Shown: in pieces, positions 8,853-17,535 of the stretch
Position numbering within the stretch: position 1 is the first letter of the stretch
Layout: each line of letters starts with the position of its first letter
Origin: Vulcanimicrobiota bacterium
Lineage (GTDB): Bacteria > Vulcanimicrobiota > Xenobia > Xenobiales > JADMJV01
Assembly: GCA_019637395.1 (NCBI GenBank)
Contig: JAHBVR010000017.1
Span: 1-64,000, forward strand
Direction: 5' to 3'
Length of the DNA: 64,000 bases
Translations under genes and position numbers: made by a program
Notes under the pieces: model-generated
Databases searched by the model: none
What the model was told of the DNA's origin: nothing
Seen by the model: only the letters and a program-made list of their open reading frames with translations

Positions 8853-11120
8853 ATGAGTGCCGACGAGAAGATTCTGGTCATTGAGGATGACGATTCGCTG
8901 CGCGAAGACCTGGTCATGGTTCTTTCCGACGAAGGTTACCGGGTGCAATCCGCTGCCAGCGGGCTGGACGCCCTGGAGCTGGCCAATCGCCAGAATTTTG
9001 ACCTGGTGGTGTCAGACATTCGCATGGCCGGCATGGACGGTCTGGATACCCTGGAGCGCCTGCGCCAGGAGCAGCCCAGCGTGGCCACCCTGATCATCAC
9101 CGGTTTTACCGCCGAGGCCGACTCGATTCGCGCCGTGCGTCTGGGAGTGGGGGACTACCTCAAGAAGCCCTTTGAACTCAGCGAGTTCATCGCGGCCGTG
9201 GCCCGCCAGCTCCATCTGCACCGTTCCCGCAAATTGCGCAAGAAGCGCGAGGAGAGTCTACGCCAGACGGCTACCTGGGCACTGGAGAGGCTGGCTGCTA
9301 ACCCCAGGAGCGGGCGCCTGGCCTGGGCCACCGCCAGCGAAATGGGCCTGTCTCCGGAGGTGGCCGGACAGGCTCAGATGGCCGTGTTGCTGGAGTTGTG
9401 CCAGCAGGCGGCGCCTCAATGGGACCCTGACGGGCTTCCCGGCGACCTGCTCAATATCGTCGAGGAGTTGCGCAGCGCAGCCGAGGAAGTCAGCCTGCCC
9501 GCCCGCATCGCGCAGGTGGCTCTGCAGCCGAATTTCCGACCCGAAGGGGAGTCTACCCTGGCGGCTGCCTGGGAACGCGCCAACCAACGTTCCCAATCGC
9601 AGGAGGAGAACGCTCAGCCGCAACGGCGTCGGCGCGTCAGCCTGCTGCAACTGGCGCGCTCTCAGGAAGCTGTCAACCCGGCCGAGGCCCGCACCTATTT
9701 CGAGACCATCGTTGGCGAAGGGGCCTCCGACCGCGAACAGGTGGAAGCCCTGCTGGGTCTGTGCCGCTTGTCCAGGCCGGAATCCGACCGTTGTCTGGCT
9801 TACGCTCAGCAGGCGGTAACCCTGGCTCGCAGCCTGAACGGGCTGCTGGGCTGCGTCTCGGCGCTGCAAGCCGGGTTGTGGCTGGTGCAGGCCGGCCTCA
9901 AGAAAGAAGCGGTCAGCTTTTACGAGCAGGCGGGCCGCGTCGGCCGCGAGCTGGGCCAGCCGTTGTTGGAGGCTAAAGCCATCCTGGCCCTGAGCGCCGC
10001 CGGTTCGGATATGGATGCGCAGCACATTCAGCGAGCTCTCGGCGTTTTGCTGGAAGTTTCGGAACGATTCGAGCTATTGGACGAAGCATGGTGGATCGCT
10101 CCCAGTCTATTACGACTCCAGGCGCGCGCGCCGCATCCCCTGCAGGAGAAAGCCCTGGCCGTGATCGGGCGCGATGCGCCGGGCATTTTCTTGCGGCTGG
10201 TGCAGGCCGGCCAACTGGACCCGGCCGCCCGGCTGCCTATCGTGGCTGCTCTCAAAGAACCAAAACATCCGGTAGCTCTTGAGTGTATGAAGTTGCTGGC
10301 GGCGGATGCCCAGGCCGAAGTGCGGGCGGCGGCCGAAGCGGTGGTACGTTCGGCCGGAGGGGTGCTCTTGCCCCCCACGGTGCGCATCTATACTCTCGGA
10401 AGCTTTGAGGTGTTTCGCGGGGACGAACGCATTCCCGACCAGCAGTTCCGCAGCAGTAAGCAGCGTTTCTTGCTCTCCCGCCTGGCCGCTTCCCGGCGGC
10501 CGCTGCCCACCGAGCGCATCGTCGACGATTTCTGGCCGGATTCCGGCGAAGGCGGGCGTTCCAGCCTGAACGTGTGCGTCTTTCATCTGCGCAAGGTGCT
10601 GCGGCCTAAAGACTGGCCGGAAGAACTGGACTACATCCAGCGCGACAACATGGGGCTGCAACTTAACCCGCAGCTACCGGTCTGGCACGATGTCAACGAA
10701 GTGCTGGCGCTGGCCGCGCCTGAGGCCAATCCCGGCGAAGAGACGGTGGGACGTTGGAAGAAAGCGGTAGATTTATACCGCGGTCCGTATCTGGAGACCT
10801 GTTACATGGACTGGGCGGTGACCACCCGGGAAAGCCTGGAAGTCACCATTTTGACCTGTCTGCGCAGCCTGCTGGAGATTCTGGTCAGCCAGCAGCGCGC
10901 CGCCGAGACCCTGGAATACGCCAATCGCCTGCTCGAACTCGACAAATATTGTCAGGAGGGACATCTGGCCGCCATGAAGGCGCACCTCTGGCAAGGCCGC
11001 CCGGAAGCTTCCATCAAACAATTCGAGCAGTGTAAGAAGCTACTGGCCCGGGAACTCCAGATCGAGCCCAGCATCGCCCTGCTCGAGGCGCACCAGCGGA
11101 CTCTGCTCAGCGTCAAATAG
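8853..11120 (+). CDS. Response regulator with SARP-type winged helix and BTAD output
   Basis: This 755-residue protein starts with a full REC domain (acidic IEDDD, phospho-acceptor Asp55 in VVSDIRMAGMDGL, Lys in YLKKPF). A long helical middle part of about 370 residues follows, partly TPR- and HEAT-like. From about residue 510 there is an OmpR-like winged helix of the AfsR/SARP kind (RIYTLGSFEVFRGDERIP, then SKQRFLLSRLA). The bacterial transcriptional activator domain, with TPR-like helices, completes it. Phosphorylation by the divergent kinase at 6395-8782 would control DNA binding. SARPs usually lack a receiver, so the REC fusion is notable. Targets are unknown; its own promoter region and the adjacent pilin cluster are candidates by position only. 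Confidence 0.88.
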   Translation: MSADEKILVIEDDDSLREDLVMVLSDEGYRVQSAASGLDALELANRQNFDLVVSDIRMAGMDGLDTLERLRQEQPSVATLIITGFTAEADSIRAVRLGVGDYLKKPFELSEFIAAVARQLHLHRSRKLRKKREESLRQTATWALERLAANPRSGRLAWATASEMGLSPEVAGQAQMAVLLELCQQAAPQWDPDGLPGDLLNIVEELRSAAEEVSLPARIAQVALQPNFRPEGESTLAAAWERANQRSQSQEENAQPQRRRRVSLLQLARSQEAVNPAEARTYFETIVGEGASDREQVEALLGLCRLSRPESDRCLAYAQQAVTLARSLNGLLGCVSALQAGLWLVQAGLKKEAVSFYEQAGRVGRELGQPLLEAKAILALSAAGSDMDAQHIQRALGVLLEVSERFELLDEAWWIAPSLLRLQARAPHPLQEKALAVIGRDAPGIFLRLVQAGQLDPAARLPIVAALKEPKHPVALECMKLLAADAQAEVRAAAEAVVRSAGGVLLPPTVRIYTLGSFEVFRGDERIPDQQFRSSKQRFLLSRLAASRRPLPTERIVDDFWPDSGEGGRSSLNVCVFHLRKVLRPKDWPEELDYIQRDNMGLQLNPQLPVWHDVNEVLALAAPEANPGEETVGRWKKAVDLYRGPYLETCYMDWAVTTRESLEVTILTCLRSLLEILVSQQRAAETLEYANRLLELDKYCQEGHLAAMKAHLWQGRPEASIKQFEQCKKLLARELQIEPSIALLEAHQRTLLSVK

Positions 11121-12804
11121 GGTTGGCGATGTCTCGCCAGAGCAGCACCCGCGAACGGTCCAGGATGCCGATCAGTTCGTTGGGATTGAGGTTGAGGCCG
11201 AAGTGACGGTTGGGATCGGGTAAGCGTCCATCCAGCATGGCCAGGTAGTTCCGCAACGGGTTGTCTCCGTAGACTTCGCTGTGATCCCCTCCGTTCCAAT
11301 ACCAATCCAGGTGAAAGGAGTTCTTGGCATAGGGACCCCAGACGCCGCGGTCGGAGTGCTCGATGAAATTTTTGACTTCCTCATAGTTCCTAAGGCCGTG
11401 GCCTTCGATGGGAGGCGATAACTGCACTTTCGAGTGATTGTTGATGGGATAATCGTCGGAAGTACCACGCAACTGCACTTTGTAGCTTTTGGGTTGGCGT
11501 GTGACCGGGTCGCGTTCTTCCACCCGCACGATGATCTGCACGGTGTCGTCGTCACTGGCGTTGCGCAGCTCCACTCCTTCGATCAAACTGACGGTGACCG
11601 GAGCGTTCAGAGCGTTGACGTTCTCGAAGCTCAGGCCGCCCACCCCGCGCGCGATGCAGGCGCCTAAGACGGTGATTTGACGGGCCACGATGTCTTGCTC
11701 GGAATAGACCATTCCCTGGAAAAAATAGTCGTTCTGGCCGGCGCCGTCGAGTTCGATGCGCTGCTTGGACATTAAGGCGACCTGGTCGGCCGAGCGAAAA
11801 TCGGCCCCGCGATGAACAATCGTGCGCCCGCCCACATAGATGAGCCCCTCTCCGGTGATGCCGCCGTCCACCTCCAGGTTGCCCTTGACGAAGAGCACCC
11901 CCTGGTGGAGCGTCAGCTGGCCGGTGATGTGCAGATCGGTGTCACACTGAGCGTTCCATTCGAGATTGTAGTCACCGGGGTAGGTGGGACCGAGGGAGTC
12001 CTTGCCGACCTGCTGGTCAAGGCGAGCAAAAATAGCGTCCATATCGATGCGCGGCAGGGCTTGCGGAGGGCTGAAGGGTTTGACTTCGCCCATGACGTCG
12101 GAGCGAGTCACCTTGACTCCGCCAACCGCCCCAACATTGCCTTTGATTTGCGCGCCCGCGCCCAATACCACGGCTTCTTCAGGATCATGGGAGTTGCTGA
12201 AGACGTGGGAGGGAGTCTTCTCCTTGGCCGGCAGGTTTTCGTAGCGTCCGGGAAACAGGCTGGGATCGCGGACACCGGCGACCAGCAGCGCGCCGTTGCT
12301 GCGGATAGGACCTTCCGAGGCCAGTGCGCTGGGGAAGGGAGGCACGTAGTAAACCGCCTCCACCGTCCGTTTGGCTTCGCCGCAATAGCCGGTCCCGACC
12401 AGATGGAGCGTGTTGATCGGCACGGACCTCCCCAGGTCGCCGGCCACTTCCCCGCCGCCGTTGAAGTTGTTGGTCGAGAAGGGGATTTTTTGGCCCTGGG
12501 CCACCATTTTGTTGAAGACCACCAGGCCCCGGCTGTTGCCGGGATACAGGGTGTTGTTGACGGTAACCAGGTGGTCGACGCGCCGGGCCGCGCCGAAAAG
12601 TGCGCTGTCGCTCTCCACCACTTTGATCAAGGCCTGTTGGATGGCGGCCTCGGCCAGGTTCTTGGCGGCCTGCTGTTGATAGGCCATGCTGGAGAAGTGC
12701 AGATGTTGGGTGGCCATGGTCACCATAGTCAACAAGAACACGGCAAAAACCGTCAACGCAGCCAGATAACTGCCGATGGTCGCTCCCCTGCGGCACCGTC
12801 TCAT
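11113..12804 (-). CDS. PilX-like prepilin-associated surface protein with beta-helix-like region
   Basis: The 563-residue protein starts MRRCRRGATIGSYLAALTVFAVFLL, a short basic head followed by one hydrophobic helix, as in PilX-type minor pilins. The large mature part includes a ladder of short polar repeats (CDTDLHITGQLTLHQGVLFV, then GNLEVDGGITGEGLIYVGG) that looks like a right-handed beta-helix or bactofilin-like stack. It is divergent from the pilin genes at 12.86 kb with a 56-base gap, so a shared control region is likely. Its 3' end overlaps the convergent regulator by eight bases. The role in pilus or surface assembly is inferred from context. Confidence 0.6.
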   Translation of the reverse strand: MRRCRRGATIGSYLAALTVFAVFLLTMVTMATQHLHFSSMAYQQQAAKNLAEAAIQQALIKVVESDSALFGAARRVDHLVTVNNTLYPGNSRGLVVFNKMVAQGQKIPFSTNNFNGGGEVAGDLGRSVPINTLHLVGTGYCGEAKRTVEAVYYVPPFPSALASEGPIRSNGALLVAGVRDPSLFPGRYENLPAKEKTPSHVFSNSHDPEEAVVLGAGAQIKGNVGAVGGVKVTRSDVMGEVKPFSPPQALPRIDMDAIFARLDQQVGKDSLGPTYPGDYNLEWNAQCDTDLHITGQLTLHQGVLFVKGNLEVDGGITGEGLIYVGGRTIVHRGADFRSADQVALMSKQRIELDGAGQNDYFFQGMVYSEQDIVARQITVLGACIARGVGGLSFENVNALNAPVTVSLIEGVELRNASDDDTVQIIVRVEERDPVTRQPKSYKVQLRGTSDDYPINNHSKVQLSPPIEGHGLRNYEEVKNFIEHSDRGVWGPYAKNSFHLDWYWNGGDHSEVYGDNPLRNYLAMLDGRLPDPNRHFGLNLNPNELIGILDRSRVLLWRDIANPI

Positions 12805-12860
12805 CCGGCTATTTTAGCATATTACGGGAGACCGGGTTGGATTTGTAGAAAAGCTAAAGT

Positions 12861-13256
12861 ATCGGGAAGCGAGGCATTTCTCTGATCGAGGCCGTAGTGG
12901 CCTTAACCTTGCTGGCTCTGGCGACGATTGTGGCGGTGGGGTCTCTGCCCACCTGTACTATTTTGAGCAATAAGGGCCGTTTTCAAGAGAGCGCCTCGCT
13001 ACTGGCTCAGTCCCTGTTGGAAAAGCAGCGCGCTCGTCCCTGGGCCGAGTTGCCCGCTCCTCCCCACTACGAGAAACTTGAGCCGATCACGCTGGACGGC
13101 ATCGGCCAGGCTATGGATACGGCCATGGAGGTCTATGCCGTAGGCTCTATGGACCCCCAGAAGATCCGCCGGGTGGTGGTCACGGTGAGCTGGCGGGAAA
13201 AAGGCATACCGAAGAAATTGTCGCATGAAACCGACCTTGTTCACCTCACGCAGTAA
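12861..13256 (+). CDS. Type IV pseudopilin with no standard start codon
   Basis: In the frame ending at 13256, a prepilin-peptidase site (KRG, then ISLIEAVVALTLLALATIV) is encoded from about 12864. An in-frame TAA lies at 12855-12857, and the only codon that could start a complete prepilin is ATC at 12861. The first conventional start, GTG 12897, would delete the GISLIE site and half of the hydrophobic helix. I therefore give the frame from 12861. Either a rare ATC start is used, or ATG has mutated or been miscalled. The mature part is about 125 residues. The next prepilin gene starts 31 bases inside the 3' end. Confidence 0.7.
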   Translation: MGKRGISLIEAVVALTLLALATIVAVGSLPTCTILSNKGRFQESASLLAQSLLEKQRARPWAELPAPPHYEKLEPITLDGIGQAMDTAMEVYAVGSMDPQKIRRVVVTVSWREKGIPKKLSHETDLVHLTQ

Positions 13257-13833
13257 CGGCTTCACGTTGCTGGAGATCATGGTGGCCGGCAGTCTGACCG
13301 TGCTGGGGTTCTTCTTTTTGCTCACTCTCTTGCTGCGCACCTCAGGTGTCATGAACCGGGTGCTGGTGGTCAGTCAACTGCAGCAAAACTGCGAAATGAC
13401 CGTCAATCGAGTGGCCAATTTTGCCTCCCGCTGCGATGTGGCCGGCGTTTCCTTCGTGCAGGACCCGGCCCTGACCGGACTGAGCCTGCATCCGGTGGAC
13501 GATATCGTGGGCAGTAATTACAAACGCTATGCCGCTCACACCACCCTGTTCAGTTGGACCCCGAGCAGCCTGACCCTGGTGGAAACCAATTCCGACCCCC
13601 TGCTGGACGATCAGCGCTGGCAGCCGAGCCGGTTGGATGCGGACGCGATCGGCCTTCTCTCGCTCAAGCCGCCCGCTCGCATCCTCTCGAAATCGGTGGC
13701 CCGGATGGAGTTATACTCTCCCGACCAGAATTGCCCGCTGCTCATGCGTCTCGATTTCCTGGCCAACGCCCCCGGCTACGGGCCGCAGCGGGTTCGCGTG
13801 GAACGCTACTTGAATGTGCGCGACGCACTGTGA
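13225..13833 (+). CDS. PilW/GspJ-like prepilin
   Basis: This 202-residue protein has a textbook class III signal: a 12-residue head, NG, then FTLLEIMVAGSLTVLGFFFLL with Glu at +5. Cleavage is expected after Gly12, leaving a minor pilin or pseudopilin. The body has three cysteines and no domain I recognise beyond the helix. It overlaps the preceding pseudopilin by 32 bases. Its TGA overlaps the GTG start of the kinase gene (GTGA at 13830-13833), so the genes are coupled in one operon with the PilC-like gene. Confidence 0.85.
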   Translation: MKPTLFTSRSNGFTLLEIMVAGSLTVLGFFFLLTLLLRTSGVMNRVLVVSQLQQNCEMTVNRVANFASRCDVAGVSFVQDPALTGLSLHPVDDIVGSNYKRYAAHTTLFSWTPSSLTLVETNSDPLLDDQRWQPSRLDADAIGLLSLKPPARILSKSVARMELYSPDQNCPLLMRLDFLANAPGYGPQRVRVERYLNVRDAL

Positions 13834-15077
13834 AACGAGTCGTTCTTTTCTTCTTGTTGTGGACGGGGAGGGTGGCCGCTCAGCCGCAGAGCGTCTATTT
13901 CGAGGTGGACCCGCCCAACGCCAAAATCGAGGTGGTCCGTGGGGCTTCTTCTGATACTTACGACGCCAATCGGCAGGTTTTTCTCAGAGGCAAAGGCCGG
14001 ACCTTGAACCTGCATATTCGAGCGCCGGGCTATAAAGATGCCCTGGTGGAGGTCGATGCTTCGCTGATTCCCGCCTACCCGGCTCATTGGCCTCAAGATG
14101 GAGTTTACCGCCTGCAGCCCGCCAGCCTGGGCGCCTACTTGCAGCGCACGCCGTGGTGGCTCCTACCTGTCTTACTGCTGGCCCTGGCTCTCTACAAATT
14201 AGCCGGGTCGATCCGTTTGTTGTCGCGTCGCCGCATGGAGGTCAAGAATATGACCACCATGGTGGCCGGAGTGCCCTGGGATTTGCCACCGGGACTGTGG
14301 GTGGATGCCTACAAGGTTTGGGAGAAGCTGGGCGAAGGCGCCTCGGGTATCGTCTATCGGGTCGAGACCGAGCAGGGCGATGAGTTCGCTCTGAAGCTGC
14401 TCAAGCCTCAGCAAATCCATACCCCTGAAATGCTCGATCGCTTCCGCCGCGAGATGAAGACGCTGCGCACTTTGAATCATCCGAATATTCCCTATCTGGC
14501 CGATCTGGGCGAGTTTCGCGGTATGAGCTACCTGGTTATGGAGTTGCTCGGGCCCACCACTCTACAAGATCGCCTCAGCGGGGGCCCGCTGCCCGCCCCT
14601 GAGGCGGTCAAAGTGCTGCGCCAGTTGGCCGACGCGCTCTCCTTTTGCCACAAGCAGGGGATTTTGCACCGCGACATCAAGCCGGAGAACGTCATCTGGG
14701 GAGACGGCCGGGTGCGCTTGAGCGACTTCGGGCTGGCTCGCCAGGCCGGTTCGCAGACCCTGACGCAAGAGGGCACGATCATGGGCACGCCCTGCTATAT
14801 GGCGCCGGAAATCGTGCAGGGCGAGGGAACCAGCGCTCAGACCGATCAATATAGCCTCGGCTGCCTGGCCTATCACCTGGTGGCCGGGGCTCCGCCTTTC
14901 CAGGCCGACAACCCCATGGTCGTGCTCATGCACCACATCGAGAAGAATCCACCACCGCTCAGCAACGTGCCGCAAGCCCTGACCGAGATTATTTTCACCA
15001 TGCTGCGCAAACGTCCCGAGCACCGCTTCCGCAACCTGGAAGTGTTGATCCAGAAGCTGGACAAGCTTGACCTTTAA
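13830..15077 (+). CDS. Membrane Ser/Thr protein kinase with extracytoplasmic PEGA-like domain
   Basis: From GTG 13830 the 415-residue protein starts with a signal-like helix (VVLFFLLWTGRVAA). A PEGA-like beta domain follows (YFEVDPPNAKIEVV ... LHIRAPGYKD, residues 22-98), then a transmembrane helix (about 110-130) and a C-terminal kinase (about 161-412). The kinase core is intact: GEGASGIVY loop, Lys in ALKLLK, HRDIKPEN, DFG, MAPE. Kinase after the membrane helix is the reverse of the usual PknB order. It sits between a prepilin gene and a PilC-like gene with overlapping ends, so it probably acts on pilus or secretion assembly; that role is inferred. Confidence 0.9.
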   Translation: MKRVVLFFLLWTGRVAAQPQSVYFEVDPPNAKIEVVRGASSDTYDANRQVFLRGKGRTLNLHIRAPGYKDALVEVDASLIPAYPAHWPQDGVYRLQPASLGAYLQRTPWWLLPVLLLALALYKLAGSIRLLSRRRMEVKNMTTMVAGVPWDLPPGLWVDAYKVWEKLGEGASGIVYRVETEQGDEFALKLLKPQQIHTPEMLDRFRREMKTLRTLNHPNIPYLADLGEFRGMSYLVMELLGPTTLQDRLSGGPLPAPEAVKVLRQLADALSFCHKQGILHRDIKPENVIWGDGRVRLSDFGLARQAGSQTLTQEGTIMGTPCYMAPEIVQGEGTSAQTDQYSLGCLAYHLVAGAPPFQADNPMVVLMHHIEKNPPPLSNVPQALTEIIFTMLRKRPEHRFRNLEVLIQKLDKLDL

Positions 15078-16131
15078 GCGCTTTCTTTCCCAGCGGGTGA
15101 CGGCTCAGCACCGGGCCGTTTTCTTTCGTTGCCTGGCCACTCTTTTCGAGAGCGGCGTGCCGCTGTTGCTCAGTACCCAGTTGTTGGCCCGCCAGACCGA
15201 ATCGGCCCCGTTGGCCGCCGCGGCTGAGGATCTTTCTCAACAGCTTGCGCGCGGCAACAGTTTGTCCAAGAGCATGACCCGGCATCCCTGGTGCTTTACT
15301 CCGATGCAGATTGCGCTGGTGCGGGTGGGCGAGAACTCCGGCCGCCTGGGCGGGGTCTTCTCGCGCCTGGCCAGCGAAGAAGAGCATCGCTCCGCTTTGC
15401 TCCAGAAGATGCGTGCCAGCCTGATGCTACCGATCTTCATCAGTCTGGCCTGCGTGGCTTTGATCGCCCTGATCGCGCCGCTGGTGCTGGGCAGCGTGAT
15501 TCAACAGATGGGTCTGACCCCGGCTCAGATGCCCTGGCCCACGCGCATCTTAATTTTCATGGCCGCTCTTTTACGCAGCCCCGTGTGCTGGTCTGGCCTG
15601 CTGGCCCTGGTCGCAGGGGCCGCCTTCGGGCTGGCCCGATTGGAAAAAACGCCCGGCGGCCGGCGCTGGCGGGCCGGGGTGCTGGACGCAATCCCCGGGT
15701 TGGGTCGGGTGCTCAGGCTCTATGCGGTAGCTCAGTTCACGCAGACCCTGGAGACGACTTTGGAAGTCGGCTTTCCTCTGATCAAGAGCCTGGAAATGTC
15801 GGCCTCGGCCTCCGCCCATCCGCTTCTTCAGGAAGCCATCCCGGTCACCCTGGAGGCGGTCGAAGCGGGAGTGGAACTGGACAAAGCCCTGGCCCGTTGC
15901 GAGTTCTTTCCAACCCTGCTGATTCAGGGAGCCAAAGCGGGTATCGAGGCCGGGGGCCTGACGCATATGTTGCGCCATCTGGCCAGGATGTATCAGCAAG
16001 ACGTGGATTATGCCAGCGAAACTCTGGGACACGCTCTGGAGCCGCTGGTGATCGCGGTGGTGGGACTGATGGTGGGTTTCGCGGTGGTGGCCACGCTGCT
16101 GCCGATGACTCGTCTGGTCGAGTCGCTCTGA
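15067..16131 (+). CDS. PilC/GspF-family inner-membrane assembly protein
   Basis: The 354-residue protein starts at TTG 15067, inside the last codons of the kinase. It has the duplicated T2SSF architecture: a cytoplasmic helical repeat at about 14-115 (ATLFESGVPLLLSTQLL ... VRVGENSGRLGGVFSRLA), membrane segments around 118-200, a second repeat at about 220-320 (TLETTLEVGFPLIKSLEM), and a final membrane helix. Such proteins form the platform of type IV pili and type II secretion systems and work with a PilB/GspE ATPase. No ATPase, prepilin peptidase or secretin is in this window, so they must be encoded elsewhere if the system works. Confidence 0.9.
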   Translation: MTFKRFLSQRVTAQHRAVFFRCLATLFESGVPLLLSTQLLARQTESAPLAAAAEDLSQQLARGNSLSKSMTRHPWCFTPMQIALVRVGENSGRLGGVFSRLASEEEHRSALLQKMRASLMLPIFISLACVALIALIAPLVLGSVIQQMGLTPAQMPWPTRILIFMAALLRSPVCWSGLLALVAGAAFGLARLEKTPGGRRWRAGVLDAIPGLGRVLRLYAVAQFTQTLETTLEVGFPLIKSLEMSASASAHPLLQEAIPVTLEAVEAGVELDKALARCEFFPTLLIQGAKAGIEAGGLTHMLRHLARMYQQDVDYASETLGHALEPLVIAVVGLMVGFAVVATLLPMTRLVESL

Positions 16132-16168
16132 AGGATTCCGTGGTGCCGGCGGGCAACCATCGGGCCCC

Positions 16169-17326
16169 ATGAAGCAGTTGTTGATAGCGGCCGTCTTGAC
16201 TCTGCCGTTGGCCGCCAAGCCGCTGGTCGTCCCGCCCGGCGCTTTTCAGCCGCGCGCGCCCGGCTACCAACCGGCGCCGGCCGCCCCCAGCCTGCGCTGG
16301 CAGCCCCGTCCTCATCAGATCCACTCGGTGGAATATGCCGGCAACGGCCACCTGGAGGTGGCCCACGCCCTGATTTTGGCCGATCCTGGCAGTGACGAGG
16401 AGTTTCTGCTGGGGCTGGCCGGCCAGGCGGTGCGAGGGGCTCTGGCTCAGCGGTCCAGCCTCGACCAGGTCGACGTCTCGGTCTATCACCGCGCTACCTA
16501 TCTGGGTTTCGGAGGTCCGCCGCCGGTGCTGACGGCCAGCGTGCCGCGCGCCCGGCTCCCGGAGTTCGAGCGGGAAGGCCTGAATTTCGAGCGTCTGTGG
16601 AACGGCGCCCGAGCCCCCCTCCACACCGCCCACCGGCCCGAGTCCGAGGTGAGGGAAGGCCAGATCGTTTTCCACGGTAGCCAGTCACAACTGGAGAATC
16701 ACCAACGGCGCCAGCAGGAACAATATGGCGAGCAGGACGGTCTCTTTTTTCGGGGTAGCCCGCGCCGTTCGCGCCTCGCCCTGACCTTCGACGACTCGCC
16801 GCATCCGATGTATGCCACGCTGCTTCTGGATACGCTGGCTCGGGCCGGGGTGCAGGCTACCTTCTTTTGTATCGGACGCAATGCGCGCGTCTATCCTTAT
16901 CTGATTTCGGACATGGTGGAGGGCGGCCACGAGGTGGCCAATCACACTTACCATCACCTGCGCCTGCCCGACTTGCCCCGCGCCGAGGTTTTCCATGAGC
17001 TGAAACTGGCCAACACCGTGCTGGAAGGAATCAGCGGGCGGCCGGTGCGCCTTTTCCGCCCGCCCGGCGGCGATTACTCTCCACAAACCCTGGACATCGC
17101 TCGTTCTTTGGGGCTGGTCACCACCTTCTGGACCGATGACCCGGGTGACTTTAACAATCCGGGCGAAGCCATCCTCCAGGACCGCCTGCTCGACCACCTG
17201 CGGCCTGGCGGCATCGTGCTCCTGCACGACAACGTCCAGGAAACCATCGACATTCTGCCGGCCTTTCTCGAGCTGGCCCGTCGCCAGGGCTTTCGCCTGG
17301 GAACCGCCTCTCAGTTGCTCGATTAG
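16169..17326 (+). CDS. Secreted polysaccharide deacetylase (NodB domain)
   Basis: The 385-residue protein has a signal peptide (MKQLLIAAVLTLPLAAKP), an N-terminal region of about 180 residues I do not recognise, and a C-terminal NodB domain (about 208-385). The catalytic motifs are clear: TFDDSPHP (Asp base and metal Asp), HEVANHTYHH (metal His pair), FRPPGGDYS, and IVLLHDN near the end. It should remove N-acetyl groups from a cell-wall or exopolysaccharide glycan outside the cytoplasm. It follows the PilC-like gene by 37 bases on the same strand and may be the last gene of that unit. Confidence 0.88.
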   Translation: MKQLLIAAVLTLPLAAKPLVVPPGAFQPRAPGYQPAPAAPSLRWQPRPHQIHSVEYAGNGHLEVAHALILADPGSDEEFLLGLAGQAVRGALAQRSSLDQVDVSVYHRATYLGFGGPPPVLTASVPRARLPEFEREGLNFERLWNGARAPLHTAHRPESEVREGQIVFHGSQSQLENHQRRQQEQYGEQDGLFFRGSPRRSRLALTFDDSPHPMYATLLLDTLARAGVQATFFCIGRNARVYPYLISDMVEGGHEVANHTYHHLRLPDLPRAEVFHELKLANTVLEGISGRPVRLFRPPGGDYSPQTLDIARSLGLVTTFWTDDPGDFNNPGEAILQDRLLDHLRPGGIVLLHDNVQETIDILPAFLELARRQGFRLGTASQLLD

Positions 17327-17535
17327 CCCTCTAACAGATGAGGCACGGTCCGTTGTAACTCTTGCGGCGGCTCCAGCCGGCGTGAGGACTCCACATCGCA
17401 AACTCGAATCGAGGCCGGCTCCCCATCAGAATTCCAGAAATCGTGATACTTCGAACCGCTCCGCCGTCGGCGACGAGCTTTCGTTTTTTCTTAGCCACAG
17501 TACGGAACGATTCCCTCCGAGGTTGGAGGGGGCGG

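Noticed and set aside
17327-17535. Possible gene between the deacetylase and C11-YidD genes
   Set aside because: The short open frames on both strands have no family features. Apart from a small GC palindrome before a T-rich run (about 17460-17490), which may be a weak terminator, nothing is supported.
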